Positions 22,245 to 33,559 of a stretch of 64,000 nt of DNA are shown piece after piece. The DNA comes from Symbiodinium kawagutii (Eukaryota > Sar > Dinophyceae > Suessiales > Symbiodiniaceae), in assembly GCA_009767595.1 (NCBI GenBank), contig VSDK01023575.1, positions 40,847-104,846 on the forward strand, read 5' to 3'. The notes below the pieces were generated by a model. That model was not told where the DNA came from, did no database searches, and saw only the letters and a list, made by a program, of their open reading frames with translations. Numbering within the stretch: position 1 is the first letter of the stretch; each line of letters begins with the position of its first letter. A program made the translations under genes and the position numbers.

Positions 22245-22358
22245 ATAGGAGTTCCCCCAAAATGGTTGGTTCATCGCTATTTAACTGATATATATATATA
22301 TATATATATGAAGTTTAAAGGATAGTTTAGGGGTACCCCTTTTTTGAGAAAGACCCAC
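22245..22358. mobile_element. Family A element with internal (TA)n (copy 10)
   Basis: The core AAAATGGTTGGTTCATCGCT and right arm GGGGTACCCCTTTTTTGAGA are clear; the left arm is decayed. A pure TA tract (about 22288-22310) has expanded in the middle. Removing 22237-22354 (GT to AG on minus) joins two open islands in phase. Confidence 0.75.
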
Positions 22359-22455
22359 ATGTCGGACAAATTTACGTCTTGGCAAGCAAAATAGTGGGTG
22401 TTGATTGAACTGTTCAGCGCTTGAGCAGGAGCTTGGGTGGGAAAGCGAACTCCAG
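22355..22455 (-). CDS. Candidate exon before family A copy 10
   Basis: A minus-strand open frame reading RFPTQAPAQALNSSINTHYF and ACQDVNLSDMW up to the GTCTTTCTC of the element. The acceptor was not fixed. Unknown protein. Confidence 0.3.
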
Positions 22456-23177
22456 GTTGCCAGTTCATGAGATTCCCAAGTCAAAAGGGCAGAAACAAAG
22501 TGCATTCTTTTTCGAGAGGCGTATCCATTGCATTTTGGTATTATGATGGTTCAGGTTTGAATATTTTTTGAGACGGAATCTATCAGTACTGTTTTGTTAC
22601 ACCCAATTCAACGATTCAATTATCAACTATTACGTCGTTATGGTTGACTATACTCATTGTTTCTGGTTGAAAGGCAATACGTGTGGTTGGACAATGGTGC
22701 CATTGCTAGGAGATTCATATACAATGTGTTTCTCCCATGGTATTTACCTCGATAGCTAAGACACAGCCATTGTTGCTTATCATTTGGTGTGGCTAACCAT
22801 TGTTGACCCGGATCATTTTTCAGCTACGTTATTACAAACTTGTTTTGATCAACTTACCTTACCTTAAACTTGATCGTTTCTTATTATGCCTCAGCTATCC
22901 ATTTTGCAGATATAGCCGTTACAGTATAGTCTACTAAGCTACTCCCAACTTGATAACACAGAGGTCAATCATTGTACGGTACCACCATCGACGTAATTTG
23001 CAGCATGCTGGTGCCAGGACAGTCCTCAGAAGAGTCCCGGCTACATCCAGCATTCGGCGTGGCTGTTTTAGGTGCTTGGGTGCAAGAAGTGGAGGTTTGT
23101 ACATCTAGGTCGCAGGAATGGAATTGCGACCATGAGTCAGCAATTGGTTTGCAATAAAAGTTACATATTATATTTGA

Positions 23178-23216
23178 ATATATATATATATATATATTAT
23201 GTATATCATGTATATA
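23178..23216. repeat. TA microsatellite
   Basis: TA units with TTATG and TCATG interruptions. The preceding stretch, 22975-23155, has a GC-richer plus frame (MLVPGQSSEESRLHPAFGVA). Confidence 0.8.
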
Positions 23217-23721
23217 TTATTTGTCGACGTTTGCAGCAAGTTATAAACCAAGGCTTCTTGACTACACTACGATGCTCGTTAAGGGCCAACGATAGTTGTT
23301 AATCTTGATGGTTGGGAGGTTACAGTATAGTAATGGTTGACAATGGTAATGGCTTTGCTGCAATAGGTGTCATTAGCATCAATGATGTTACAAACAAGTC
23401 TGTTGTAACATGGATTTAATCATTCACAAAGGAGAAATTACTAAATAGTCATTGTCATCTTTATTATACCACTAAGTAGACTACAATCTTTAACCATACA
23501 ATAACCACGACTGAATCATCATATAATAATCATTTACTAAGTGCTAGAATTGGATCTAAAGACAGCCGCGCTGTCCCAACTGTACATGCATAATCAACTA
23601 GTGGCAGCACACTCAACCATATACCACTCACCAAGACAACCGGTTTGTGAACAGTGAGTGGATGCAGACAGTGAGAAGTGGAGTTTGATGGTCAAATGCG
23701 AGTTCTGAGATGGGAAGGTAC

Positions 23722-23754
23722 CATTTCGGCCAAGAAAAGGGGTAGCCTCTTGTT
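23722..23754 (-). CDS. Candidate micro-exon
   Basis: The minus strand after AAGTTTCAG reads NKRLPLFLAEM to a donor GAAATG/GTACCT. It is in phase with the island at 23936-23980 across family A copy 11. Very short, so weak on its own. Confidence 0.25.
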
Positions 23755-23794
23755 CTGAAACTTACTACTGAACACGATTGATATTGGAAATAGT

Positions 23795-23937
23795 GGCAGC
23801 CCCAAATCATCCCATTCTACTGTATATATATATATATCATTATATATATATATATTTAATGATATATATATATATGATATCAGTGGTGATTAATACACCA
23901 ACCATTTTGGGGATACCCCCTTGTTCAGAAACCACCA
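23795..23937. mobile_element. Family A element with internal (TA)n (copy 11)
   Basis: Core words CCCCAAATCATCC and AACCATTTTGGGGATACCCC, right arm CAGAAACCACC. The middle is swollen by TA tracts (23822-23880), as in copy 10. Confidence 0.75.
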
Positions 23938-23980
23938 CGATTGCGGCACAGTCCCAAGTCGGGCCGGCCAGGGCGGGCGC
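23936..23980 (-). CDS. Candidate exon ending at family A copy 11
   Basis: A strongly GC-rich 45-base island. The minus strand after GGGGATTGCCAG reads APALAGPTWDCAAIV and ends at the GTGGTTTCT of the element arm, so the element would itself provide the donor. The plus strand is open too. Confidence 0.35.
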
Positions 23981-24049
23981 CTGGCAATCCCCACGAGTGA
24001 CTGGTTGGTTTTTGTAACTGCGAGATTTTTCACCACTAATAGCAACATG

Positions 24050-24175
24050 ATATGGCTATGGGTCAATATTAACCATCAAGTTTATGGCTTATAATGACCA
24101 ACCAAATCATAGGGAAAACAGCCTGGTTAATGATAGGGGAACCAGGGGGACTAATTGTTTTGACCCACTGCCATA
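24050..24175. mobile_element. Family B element (copy 3)
   Basis: Left end ATATGGCTATGGGTCAATAT, inner GGGAAAACAGCCTGGTTAAT, right end TTTTGACCCACTGCCATAT. Confidence 0.9.
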
Positions 24176-24998
24176 TTCGTACAGTAACATAGTATTCTGT
24201 ACCTGGTATGTATAGTATATGACTGTTATACCAAAATCTTTACTATACTATGAGGTGGTATAACTGCGATTTTAAGCCTCGTCATGAGGATGTACAGTAT
24301 AGATTATAGATGATTATAGCCCCCAATATGAATTAGTATACCTGCTATGTATGGTAGGTAACCTTTTAAGGTAGGTTATAGCCTTCTGCACGCACCATGG
24401 TGAACGTAACCGGTTGCACTGGTTGGGGATGCTAACCTCAGAACCTCAGGCATGACCCAAGATTCATGCGGTCAATGGTTGATGGTACCCATTCTGTTGA
24501 CTTTTGGGATGTAAGGAAAAGGCGGAACGGGTTTCGGCCTACAGTTATATTCTCACCCATCAAAACAATTTCTGATGATCTCTGGTTGCAGTTTCAGTTT
24601 CTTGTTGATGCAATTCCCAGTCTACAGATGTTGAGATCATGGGTAGGTCATGTTCTTGCTGTAGGATGCATCACCATCTCGATTTTTGAGAACCCTGCGC
24701 TCCTGGATCAGTCTTCCAGAAATGAACAAACAAACAGCGTGTTGACTTACGGGAATGACCCAAGTTTGTTGTCACAGCGCTTTAGAAACCGCTTTGGTTT
24801 GTGTAAGTTGCGAATCCTCTTTCGTATGGTCCAACGGTTGGACTATTTTCCTGGCGTTACGACGGTTACAAGTTGGTTGATCGGCAAAACCAAAGGTTGA
24901 TGTCCATCATGATGACGAGTCCAAGTTGGCTGATATATGTCACTGAATGACAAAATCATCCGGAAAAAAAAAAAAAAAAACACATGTAATTGTTCAAC

Positions 24999-25187
24999 CC
25001 CCGGAGAAGGTGAATCGCCCAGTCTCGTTCTGCCACTCTCTTCGCTGATTTTGCCATGAGGTGCGGCTGTTCTGGTCCTGGTTTCAGCACATCTATGGGG
25101 TCAGACTCCCATGCAAACAGGCGGAAGCCACCGGGGGTAGTTGTTTCAATGGCGAGTTCTGGAAGCTTTCGCCCCAACCATGGGCTG
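24999..25187 (-). CDS. Candidate 189-base exon, protein unknown
   Basis: The minus strand begins after a pyrimidine-rich acceptor TTTTCCTTAAAG and is open for 62 codons to a donor CCGGGG/GTTGAA: SPWLGRKLPELAIETTTPGG, FRLFAWESDPIDVLKPGPEQ, AKSAKRVAERDWAIHLL. Family B copy 4 begins 30 bases upstream of the acceptor. The competing reading is a plus frame (25061-25228; RLPCKQAEATGGSCFNGEFW) that runs open to the GTCAAT of that element. No family recognised. Confidence 0.35.
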
Positions 25188-25216
25188 CTTTAAGGAAAAG
25201 TCCAAAATCTGATTAT

Positions 25217-25412
25217 TTGGCGAGCTGGGTCAATATGAAGCAACCAACCACTGGTTAACTAGCTGGTTAATGAATAATAATAATAGGGGATAGTAACCAA
25301 CAATTCTAGGGGATCTACCAACTATCTATAGCTATGGGTCAAGGCCTTAACCAACCAATTTCATGGAGGAGAATGACTGGGGGAAACCAGGGCTACGGGC
25401 TGCTTCAACGGA
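25217..25412. mobile_element. Composite family B element (copy 4)
   Basis: A first 5' part (CGAGCTGGGTCAATATGAAG ... ACCAACAATTCTAGGGGATC) is followed by a second start, TAGCTATGGGTCAAG, and the usual 3' part GGAGAATGACTGGGGG. Copy 6 has the same two-part layout. Confidence 0.7.
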
Positions 25413-25901
25413 CGCCTGGTTCACGTGGCCTCTATGGGTAGACAAAGATATGGCCCTGTACAACACATGTGGAGCGTTTTTTTTTGTGTAGGATTCTGTT
25501 GAAAGATGTTGAAAGTTGTTTTTCTTCTGTTTGTAGGATTATGTTGATCAATTATTTTTAGACAACGCACAAAATATGTGCGTAGACCTTCGTAGGTTTG
25601 TTTAATGTAGTATGAACAAAAAAACTTGTTTTTGTTCAATTGATATTCCTTAAGGTTCACATGTTGCACATACCATGGCATAAGCATGAAAATACGATGG
25701 GGCAATCGCTCGAGGGGTACGTACATCGCTCGATACACCTAAACACCCGGAATCTCGAAGTGCACATCGACAATAAATGAACATTCGTACTTGTGTATAC
25801 GCATAGATTGTACATGCATGCATACCGATGGTAGTTACTGACAAAAGTACACAAGAATTTGGCATAGATACATGGACATGACCCCTGTATCAGAGATCTA
25901 T

Positions 25902-26015
25902 TTGGCATGTCAAGAACCCCTGGTTCCCCTATCATTAACCAGGCTGTTTTCCCTATAGTTGGCTGGGTAATAACCACCATTTTGGTTGGTTAACTGCTTG
26001 ACCCAGCTCGCCATA
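25902..26015. mobile_element. Family B element, reverse orientation (copy 5)
   Basis: Reads in reverse complement: TTGGCATGTCAAGAACCCCT, then GGTTCCCCTATCATTAACCA, ending AACTGCTTGACCCAGCTCGC then CATAT. Confidence 0.85.
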
Positions 26016-26110
26016 TAGGAACTGCAACGGTCTCACCCCCTCGGACAGGGCGATCACACGGGCACCTACGATCTGCAGCTCGCATAGTGCCGATTTGGGA
26101 CCAGCAGGGA
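26002..26110 (-). CDS. Candidate exon running into family B copy 5
   Basis: The minus strand reads LPAGPKSALCELQIVGARVI then ALSEGVRPLQFLYGEL without a stop up to GAGCTGG/GTCAAG, the element end. An internal donor GAGGGG/GTGAGA would give a 36-base exon (26037-26072) instead. Plus frames are also open. Confidence 0.3.
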
Positions 26111-27930
26111 GATGATGGGAGATGTTAAGCATATGATATACATAGATTCATAGTTGATTACCCAGAAAGTATACACTGTAATTAGATTAATTATCATAGA
26201 TTCAGAGTTGACTACCCAGAAAGTATATACTGCAATTACTGGTTGTATTCCTTGTATTTGTACATGATGATCATGATTAATTATTCTGCATTATTGTTGT
26301 TGATAGAGTGACATATATGGGCACAAAAACAATCAATGAACTGAACTTAGACACTGTTCAATAAAATCAGAAGAGTCATATGGACGATTGTTTTTTGGTT
26401 TTAATGCGGCAACAGAATCAACAGGGGGTTCAGCAACCAGCACGTCCAACGGTACGTCCAACAGTTGAGCATGGTACCAATGTGACCAGCCTATCACTGG
26501 TGGCTGGTAACACATCACCGCTTGCCAAACCAGCCAGGTACTGATGGCTTTGTTAACAGAATGGCAAATCATTGTCAACCACTGTGAGTATCACTTTCCA
26601 TTCTTCATTTGTCACTGTCATGGATTCATCATGATTCACCATATAGTGAACTATTTTTTGACTTTGCTTCCCATGATGAATGATACGTATTGTGAATACC
26701 GTTGTACAACCTCACACATCAGTATATCACAGTTCTCCAGCACGGTCAAATCGCCTAATAACGTGCATTCGGACATGAACCCAGCCAGGCACTACTGCCA
26801 ATCACACATCAAGACAAGCCAACTGGAAGTCGCTGGAAAGAGATGACACTGCTTTAGCCCGCTCAGGACCTAGGGTTGATGGAGATGTTGGATTGGTTTG
26901 CCGTGGGCATTAGCTTAGTATCCATTTGACCAAAACATGTGCTTTCTTCCAAGCCAAAAGTCGATCCAGGTACCAAAAGTTCCGCTCGATTCTTTGGTTT
27001 TGAAGGATGAGGCGGGGACGGAGGAAGGTGAATGCCCTGATAGCTATCCCCAGAAACATCAGCTGTAAAGGTCCATTGGATTCCATTGGTCAGTTTCTGT
27101 TTCTGGGAGTGCAACATCTCATGTGCCTTGATGGCAACTCCGCAAGTTTTTAGTAGGGCACCAGTGCCATTGTGAGGTTGCACCTTTGGATTGTAGAAAC
27201 ACCGAAGTGTTTGTCTTGCCCCTGGCCAACTGCACTTTCTCTGAACAACGGCATACTCGCGGATCCCCTTTATCCTTTGCCAATCGGATGAACCTACCCA
27301 CTTGCACAAAAAGCAAAACAAATGCAGCAAAAATTAGCAAACATCTTCCGGCAAATGCTCGAAATTGAGTACAAACATCCAGAATGATCATGTTTGAAAA
27401 CGGAAAAACTCCACGAGTGTCATCATCCATGAGGCCTTTCTTTCAATGGGAGATGATTTTCCCCAAAACTCAAACCTGCGCTGGACCCTTTTTTGAGGAA
27501 ACCAGAAACTATCTGAGCCTTTTCTGTTGGTTACCAGGCTCTGCCATTGGGCTGTGCGAGATCCCTGATGATCAGTCACCAGTAGCAATAAAACAGGTTA
27601 ATTAGTGATGTTCCTCCCAATTTGAGGAGGTTTTGCTGGATTTTACGCTAGTGGTCAATGATGATGGTGGTGAATCGTGCTTCATGATAAGGGTTGATGA
27701 CAAAACTGGCAAGTACTGGCAGTTACAATGTTCCACGTTGTGGGCTTGCCAACTTGCGAATTGTTGTTGGTTGATAGTCCATTGTATTTAAAACAACCGT
27801 TATCAAATTTTACTCTTGGCATACCACTGTAGGTTGATATAGGTGCAACAGCCATTAGCAACCATCAAATTTAAGTGTTTGCACCTATAATATCAACCTG
27901 AGTTTTGGTACATCCCTATTCTTACTAAAA
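26110..27930. other. Region of unassigned overlapping frames
   Basis: Several overlapping frames of 60-155 codons on both strands, for example minus 26863-27330 with GVAIKAHEMLHSQKQKLTNG and minus 27119-27430 with a hydrophobic CLLIFAAFVLLFVQVGRFI. No splice layout or family could be supported. Confidence 0.3.
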
Positions 27931-28002
27931 TCCATTAACCTATCTCACCATCTATGCCAGGTTGGTGCATCCCTGTTGCTGAGTATCACCCAGCAGAATC
28001 AC

Positions 28003-28091
28003 CTCTCGGCCTGCAGGATCACGATCACGTCATTAAGGAGCGCGGGTTTCCGTGAAGCAAGCAGGTGGTTTCTGCGTGGGATATTTGGTTT
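28003..28091 (-). CDS. Candidate exon after family A copy 12
   Basis: Directly after the CACTTGAG end of the element the minus strand reads KPNIPRRNHLLASRKPALLN then DVIVILQAE to a consensus donor GAGAG/GTGATT. A second acceptor, CCCACGCAG, lies 20 bases inside. In phase with 28187-28258 when the 95-base element is removed. The plus strand is also open across this junction (EASRWFLRGIF). Confidence 0.4.
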
Positions 28092-28190
28092 CTCAAGTGA
28101 TAGGGGACCCCCCCAGTTTTCATCCAATGATAACCGTTGTTTAGTAATAGACCAACTACCTTTTGGGTACCCCAATTTTAAGAAACTACC
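28087..28190. mobile_element. Family A element (copy 12), intron-like
   Basis: Left arm GGTTTCTCAAGTGATAGGGG, core CATCCAATGATAACC, right arm GGTACCCCAATTTTAAGAAA. Excision as GT-AG on minus would remove 28092-28186 (95 bases). Confidence 0.85.
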
Positions 28191-28258
28191 ATTTTGTTGG
28201 TGAATAGGCCATCGAACAAAGTGGTGTTATATGCCATGCAGGAGCCCATAGTCAATAT
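28187..28258 (-). CDS. Candidate exon before family A copy 12
   Basis: After ATGCGGTAG the minus strand reads ILTMGSCMAYNTTLFDGLFT then NKMV, ending at the GTTTCT of the element: 24 codons with phase 0 at both ends. Unknown protein. Confidence 0.35.
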
Positions 28259-28527
28259 CTACCGCATGTGGCACTTACTGTAGCATTTTTTGGCACAACT
28301 TGTCGGTACCCTAGTTGGATACTTACCAACTGGAGGTACATGGTTGGTTCATTCCAGGCAGTTTCAAGACACAAAGGTGATATGCCCAAGCTCCAAAGTG
28401 GCACTTCGTAACCCTTATTGGTGAATTCAATGCGTAGAAACATGCCTTCATCTCGGGTGAAGCAATGAATACATCTTGAGTGGTTGCTGTGGCGTCAACC
28501 CCTGGCTTCACACTATGACCCAGCAAC

Positions 28528-28586
28528 CAGGACATCGTGGTGGCCACTACGCCCAAAGGGAAGAAAACGGCCGGAGACTCACGGGC
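28528..28586 (-). CDS. Candidate internal exon
   Basis: The minus strand after GTGTTGCAAG reads ARESPAVFFPLGVVATTMS to TGTCCTG/GTTGCT. GC-rich. The frame stays open beyond the donor, so the right border is soft. Confidence 0.25.
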
Positions 28587-28615
28587 CTTGCAACACCGTA
28601 GGTTATCCCAGGAGG

Positions 28616-28674
28616 CTCTTTGTTTGTATGTATGTTTGTTTCTTTCTTTGTTTGTTTGTGTGTTTGTTTGCTCA
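28616..28674. repeat. (TTTG)n-like microsatellite
   Basis: TTTG units with TATG, TTTC and TGTG variants. Confidence 0.85.
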
Positions 28675-29497
28675 GGTTTCAAGGAATATTCATTTACCCG
28701 TAGATGGCTTATCATAACCTCTCTAACCATGGTTGTTCCTCACCATACCTCGTGGTACATTGCTGGGCCGAACCGACCCAAATTGAGTCAATGAACACAT
28801 GTGGAAACTGGAAACTGCCAGTTGCCAGTGCCGTTGACCTCTAGCTGGCACGGCTAGAAGCAGCTGGCACGCAAGTACCATGTGCATCTTGAAGCCCACA
28901 TGATCTCACCCAGCAACCAACAACTCATGTTGTTGCCGCGGTTGTTGCTGTTGATATTGGTGGTTGGGGTTGTTGGTGGTAGCTATCATCCCGGGTCTTA
29001 ATCATCCAGAGTCTGAATCAGTAGTAATTCACCATTCAAATCAGTAGTACTAAGCATCATCAATGATCATTAAGCATCGTTCACCATCATTTTCCACCAT
29101 CATTAGCCATCGTCAATTGTCACGAAGCATGATTCACCATCACGACCCACAATTCAGCATCATTCACCGTCCTTCATTACCTATTGGTTTGCTAGCTGGC
29201 TGTTTTAAGCATTCTTAATTATTTTCTCAATATTTAAGGGTGGTTGCTTGATTAATACATTAACAAGCACATTTTTCAGAAGGGTGGTTCAACTCCAAAA
29301 GGGATGAATATTCATCAACTATGATTGATATATTATAAACTATGATGAACCATCGTTATTAACCACACATGAACCATTATCAAGCGCCAGTAACCAGTAT
29401 TAATCACAAATTAACCGTTGATAGTCACCCTTAACCACAATTCACCAGTATTTGCCATTGTTCACCACCAATCATTCACCATGGTGCTAAGCTCCAC

Positions 29498-29591
29498 CTT
29501 CCGCGTCACTCAGGTAGTGACAGAGAACTGCATTTGGCATTCCTGTGGCAACAACACGGTGCGGAGATCCGAGCGGTGGCACTCGTGGCAA
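29498..29591 (-). CDS. Candidate internal exon, good splice sites
   Basis: The minus strand has acceptor TTTTCTCCCAATCAG and donor GCGGAAG/GTGGAG with 31 codons: LPRVPPLGSPHRVVATGMPN, AVLCHYLSDAE. The plus strand has a competing acceptor (CCTTCCGCGTCACTCAG) and reads VVTENCIWHSCGNNTVRRSE. One of the two is probably real. Confidence 0.35.
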
Positions 29592-30479
29592 CTGATTGGG
29601 AGAAAACCATGGGGGGAAAACCATAGGGAACCAAGCAACATTGAAGCGCGAACAATGGCTTCACCTCGGTAGTAAGTTTGTGAAGTTGTCAAGAGTTTTT
29701 GTTTCTCGGGCAAATAGCCATTTCCCTGGCAAAAATCCCATGACTATGAGCTATACCTTTATTACGACGGTATGACCAGTATAACGCATGAATCACAACT
29801 AATTAACCATCATGAACCCCCAACTGGTCCATGGCCACTACCAATTAACCAAAATCATAACCATGACCATTAGTTCAACCATCATGACCAGTGGCCTATT
29901 GGCATATAGTACGAACCATTCACCAGTAGAACATAACCATCGCTAATGACTATTAGATCTATTAGTATGACCATTCGTTCGACCACATAGCCAATCATGA
30001 CCATTTGTATGCCCATTGGAACTATTTGCATGACACACTATAACCACTGAAAACCAGTACAACCACTAGTACAAACATCATCATGACCACTAAGACCACT
30101 AGCAATTTCTGATCCCCCCGCCCGATGCCCGCTTTAAAGCCGAGGTTTGCCGGCTCTCAGCCCTGGATGGCACTGATGATGGTCGACAGTCTCAGCTGTG
30201 AGGGGGTTGATTGTTGTTACCCTTTGGTTCATCATTTGTTTGCTGGTTGGGGGGGAGCGATTCGGAGCCAGGGATATGGTTGAGAATTGAACACCATGTT
30301 AACACATGTTAATTACCATGAATCATCATTAGCCTTTAGTCGCTATTTGACCAGTGAACAGATGTTAACGTGCATCACAATGATGTTACCATACAAGTTG
30401 TTAACATTTGTTGAGATGAAGTGAATACATTACATGTTTACATTCAACATTAGTGAATCAATTGTTAACATGAGTGTTC

Positions 30480-30482
<3 letters not shown>

Positions 30483-30510
<28 letters not shown>

Positions 30511-30511
30511 G
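30483..30511. repeat. (TA)n microsatellite
   Basis: About 14 TA units without interruption. Its flanks are AACATTAGTG-like low-complexity sequence. Confidence 0.9.
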
Positions 30512-30617
30512 GTAACCAATAATCTTAACATTAGTTGTTAGTTGGTTATATATTGGTTGACCATTAAAGTTAACCATGAATGTTAACCATTAATCAACAT
30601 GTGATTCTTCCAATAGT

Positions 30618-30730
30618 GACACTGGCTGGTCTAGCTCGCGCGGATACGGCTGGGCTGAACCAGCTGGTCATGGCAGCGAAGCTGTGGTGCATTGCTCGGA
30701 GGACGCATCCACGGTTCGTAGCCGGTTACC
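30618..30730. other. GC-rich candidate exon, strand unclear
   Basis: Minus: acceptor GAGTCAACCAG and donor CCAGCTG/GTTCAG give VTGYEPWMRPPSNAPQLRCH. Plus: LARADTAGLNQLVMAAKLWC, or in another frame WAEPAGHGSEAVVHCSEDAS. Coding is likely, but strand and frame are not determined. Confidence 0.3.
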
Positions 30731-31099
30731 CTGGTTGACTCGGGGTGCATTCGGCTACATCGCAGGGGTTCAAAATTCATATATGATAGGGGGATATATA
30801 GCTGGATGCACCTATTACAGGGATAGCAACTAACACCTATGATACATTATCCCTAAAACCTTCTTCTAGGCGGTAAAACCATGTCACCTCATACATTTGT
30901 TTACGATGGTTTATCCCAGTTATAACCTTTGATACCACAAAACATCCAAAACGGATCATTGGTTGGAACCCAGCCAAGTTGCTGGGTTTCGTCCAGCTGG
31001 CCCCCCTGTGCCCGCCATGGTCATGTTTCCATCGGACCCGTTGCGCTTTGTTAGGAGGTACCACACCACCATGAATAAACCATGATAAACCCATGATAA

Positions 31100-32240
31100 A
31101 CCATGCTTATTCATGGGAAACCACCATGACAAAGCCATGATGTTGTTGCACAAGATATGTTTTCTCTACTGATTCTTGGTACTGGACCTCCCTGCGCCAC
31201 CAACTGGTAAGTTGACTTTAACAGGATAACGACTACCAGTCATGGTAGATACAACATGATATCAACAGGTACCCGGACAACGAGAACATTTGCCAGGTTC
31301 AGATGCAATGAGCAGCAGTACAATGGTTTATTGTTAGGCATCTCATTGCAGCAGCCCGACCTATTGCTTAGAGGCTGATCATAGATTCATGTTGTTTAGA
31401 TGTGCAGCAGTTGAGTTGGAGTAGCAGCAGCAGTAGCATCAGCAGCAGCAGCTGCTGCTGAATGAACTACATGATGAAGTAAAAAAAGGTAAATCCATAA
31501 GTGAAATAAGTAAAGGAAATAAATAGATACTCAAGAAACAAATAGATCAATAAATCTATAAAGAAATGAATAGATACTAGACTATATATATATATATATA
31601 TTCATAGAAATATTGATATATAGATAGATAGAAGCACCTGCAAATGCATAGATGTACATATTTACATGCACGCATACACACACACACACCCTTTGTTGTT
31701 CCAGGATTTATGGTACTTGTGTTGCACCATGGTCCTCCCACTGAGGAAATCGGAGTGCCAAGCTCACCAACACCTCAAGTTCCTGGGCTGTAGGGAGAAT
31801 ACTTTCCCATCGTACTACCGTAAGCCATGTTATACTCATGTGGGTGTGGATCCTAAACCGTCATGAATTCTCAGAAGCACTTATTTAGTACGCCATCATC
31901 GAGCAGCATCAACCATTGTCAGCGGGTACCGAGCATCATGTTTTAGGGATGTACCCAACTGGGTCTGGACGGCGAACTCCACTTGTTGTGCTCGAAGTTC
32001 AGGGTTGAAATCAGTGCGAGCGTGCAAGCAACTCGATGGCACAGCAACGATTTGATATTCTGTATCAAGAAATTATGGCCACCTCGTATCATATTATAAA
32101 TGGCCAATTTTGTGTCTTATTTTTGTATCCATGTCGTTGGAACATCGGTGTGTCTCTGTGTGCCATGTTGGAGGTACAGCCATTCTTTGGATCACAGCTA
32201 CACGAGCGGTGCTCCCATGGAGCAGTTGGTGATACACCTA
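31100..32240. other. Spacer, no gene recognised
   Basis: Holds an AGC-rich patch (31419-31460, GCAGCAGCAGCAGCTGCTGC), an ATAGATAAATA-rich stretch, a TA tract (31584-31602) and a CACACA run (31673-31690). Confidence 0.5.
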
Positions 32241-32246
32241 GCAGTG

Positions 32247-32423
32247 GGTGTTTCTTAAAATCAGGGTACCCTTGAATCATTTATAGTAACAGTAATAAAC
32301 TAGCCATTTTAGTAATAAACCACCATTGACCATTGAAAGGGGTTGCCTTGAATCATTTCCTTCATGAATCATTTATGGTAAACCAATCATTTCTAGGGGC
32401 TCTCTATGGTTTAAGAAACCTCC
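32247..32423. mobile_element. Enlarged family A element (copy 13)
   Basis: The left arm TGTTTCTTAAAATCAGGGTA and right arm GGTTTAAGAAACCTCC enclose a 177-base body with duplicated inner words (AATCATTTATAGTAA, AATAAACC). Confidence 0.75.
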
Positions 32424-32520
32424 ATATGCATAGACATGGCCATTGAACCCATGGAGAATCGAAGGCTGTGGCCTAGCCCATGGGTCACTGTGTTCAGTGT
32501 CCCCGCATGAACCAACATTT

Positions 32521-32621
32521 GGGTATTTCTCAAAATAGGGGGACCCCCATATCATCCACTAATAGTCATTCATAGTAATAAACCAACCATTTTTTTGGGG
32601 TCCTTTGTTTTCAGAAACACT
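32521..32621. mobile_element. Family A element (copy 14)
   Basis: Left arm ATTTCTCAAAATAGGGGGAC, core CATATCATCCACTAATAGTC, right arm GGGTCCTTTG, TCAGAAACAC. CATTTG occurs at both flanks. Confidence 0.85.
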
Positions 32622-32895
32622 CATTTGATAGAGTAGACATTCGTATTTTTTACCTTGCCGACTGAGCCTTGTCATGGAAAATTACCATCAAAACAAGCGG
32701 CATTGACCCCTGTCAACTGTTGCTATCAATTAATCAACCCCCACCAGCCCATGTTTGATCATCATTAACCGTTTGACCAGCAATAGCTAGTCATTTACTG
32801 ACTGAACATCAGATAGCCACTTATTATATAACCATCATTAACCATCATTTTCCGCCATGTAATCCCTTTATATTTGGAACAAATCACCAGCTATG

Positions 32896-33000
32896 TGGTG
32901 GCTTCTCAAAATACGGGACCCCCTAATCATCCCATATTAGTCATTTATAGTCACAAACAAACCACAACTTTGGGGGGTTCCGTAACATAAGGACCCCCAA
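32896..33000. mobile_element. Family A element (copy 15)
   Basis: Left arm GGCTTCTCAAAATACGGGAC, core CTAATCATCCCATATTAGTC, decayed right arm GGGGGGTTCCGTAACATAAG. Confidence 0.75.
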
Positions 33001-33221
33001 TGACTAGTAGTTGCTTAACCGTCATCATTATTGGCGATTTTCTCTACAAAACCGTCTATAATCCCCTTTAGTTGTAAACTGGGTGTGGTTTACAACCACC
33101 ATATAACATCATCACCCATCATTATCCGCTACATAAACCCACTACATTTGGAATAAATCGCCAGCTATTGAAGGTAAACCGCGGGTGGCTCATAGATTTA
33201 TGAATCTACCACCCCCTCAAC

Positions 33222-33324
33222 CGAAGGCTTAGCCGGATGCCGACACTTGTGCGAGAAGTCTGGCCAGGAGGGGCAGAACGAGTGCTCGGGTTGAGCAGTG
33301 CGTGGTGCCATTCAGCGAGCAAAA
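33222..33324. other. GC-rich candidate exon, strand unclear
   Basis: Minus after GGCACCCAG: LLAEWHHALLNPSTRSAPPG. Plus frames read MPTLVREVWPGGAERVLGLS or GCRHLCEKSGQEGQNECSG. No family recognised. Confidence 0.25.
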
Positions 33325-33559
33325 CTGGGTGCCTTATAGCCACTAACTTAGGTTTATGAGTTGCTCCTCAGCCAGGGCCTGCCAAAACACCTCATAAACT
33401 TAGGTTTTTGTCATAATCTTTTAGATGTTCTTTAGAGTTTTCGGGATGGGTTTGATTTACCACTGCCATCTCCAAGCCTTGGGTTTGTGTATGTGTCCCA
33501 GCCTGGCAGTGTTGGAAGGTCGGCTCCGTGGATTACCAGCTGTTAAGCACATGCTACAG

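Noticed and set aside
24466..24900. 144-codon plus-strand frame
   Set aside because: At this base composition roughly one codon in twenty is a stop, so frames of 140-160 codons are expected once or twice by chance. No raised GC, splice context or family match supports it. The same holds for 43024-43494, 45733-46218 and 26863-27330.
30618..30832. Long plus frame with SEAVVHCSEDAS as a scavenger-receptor-like domain
   Set aside because: The likeness is limited to a few residues; the expected Cys spacing is absent and two other frames are equally open.
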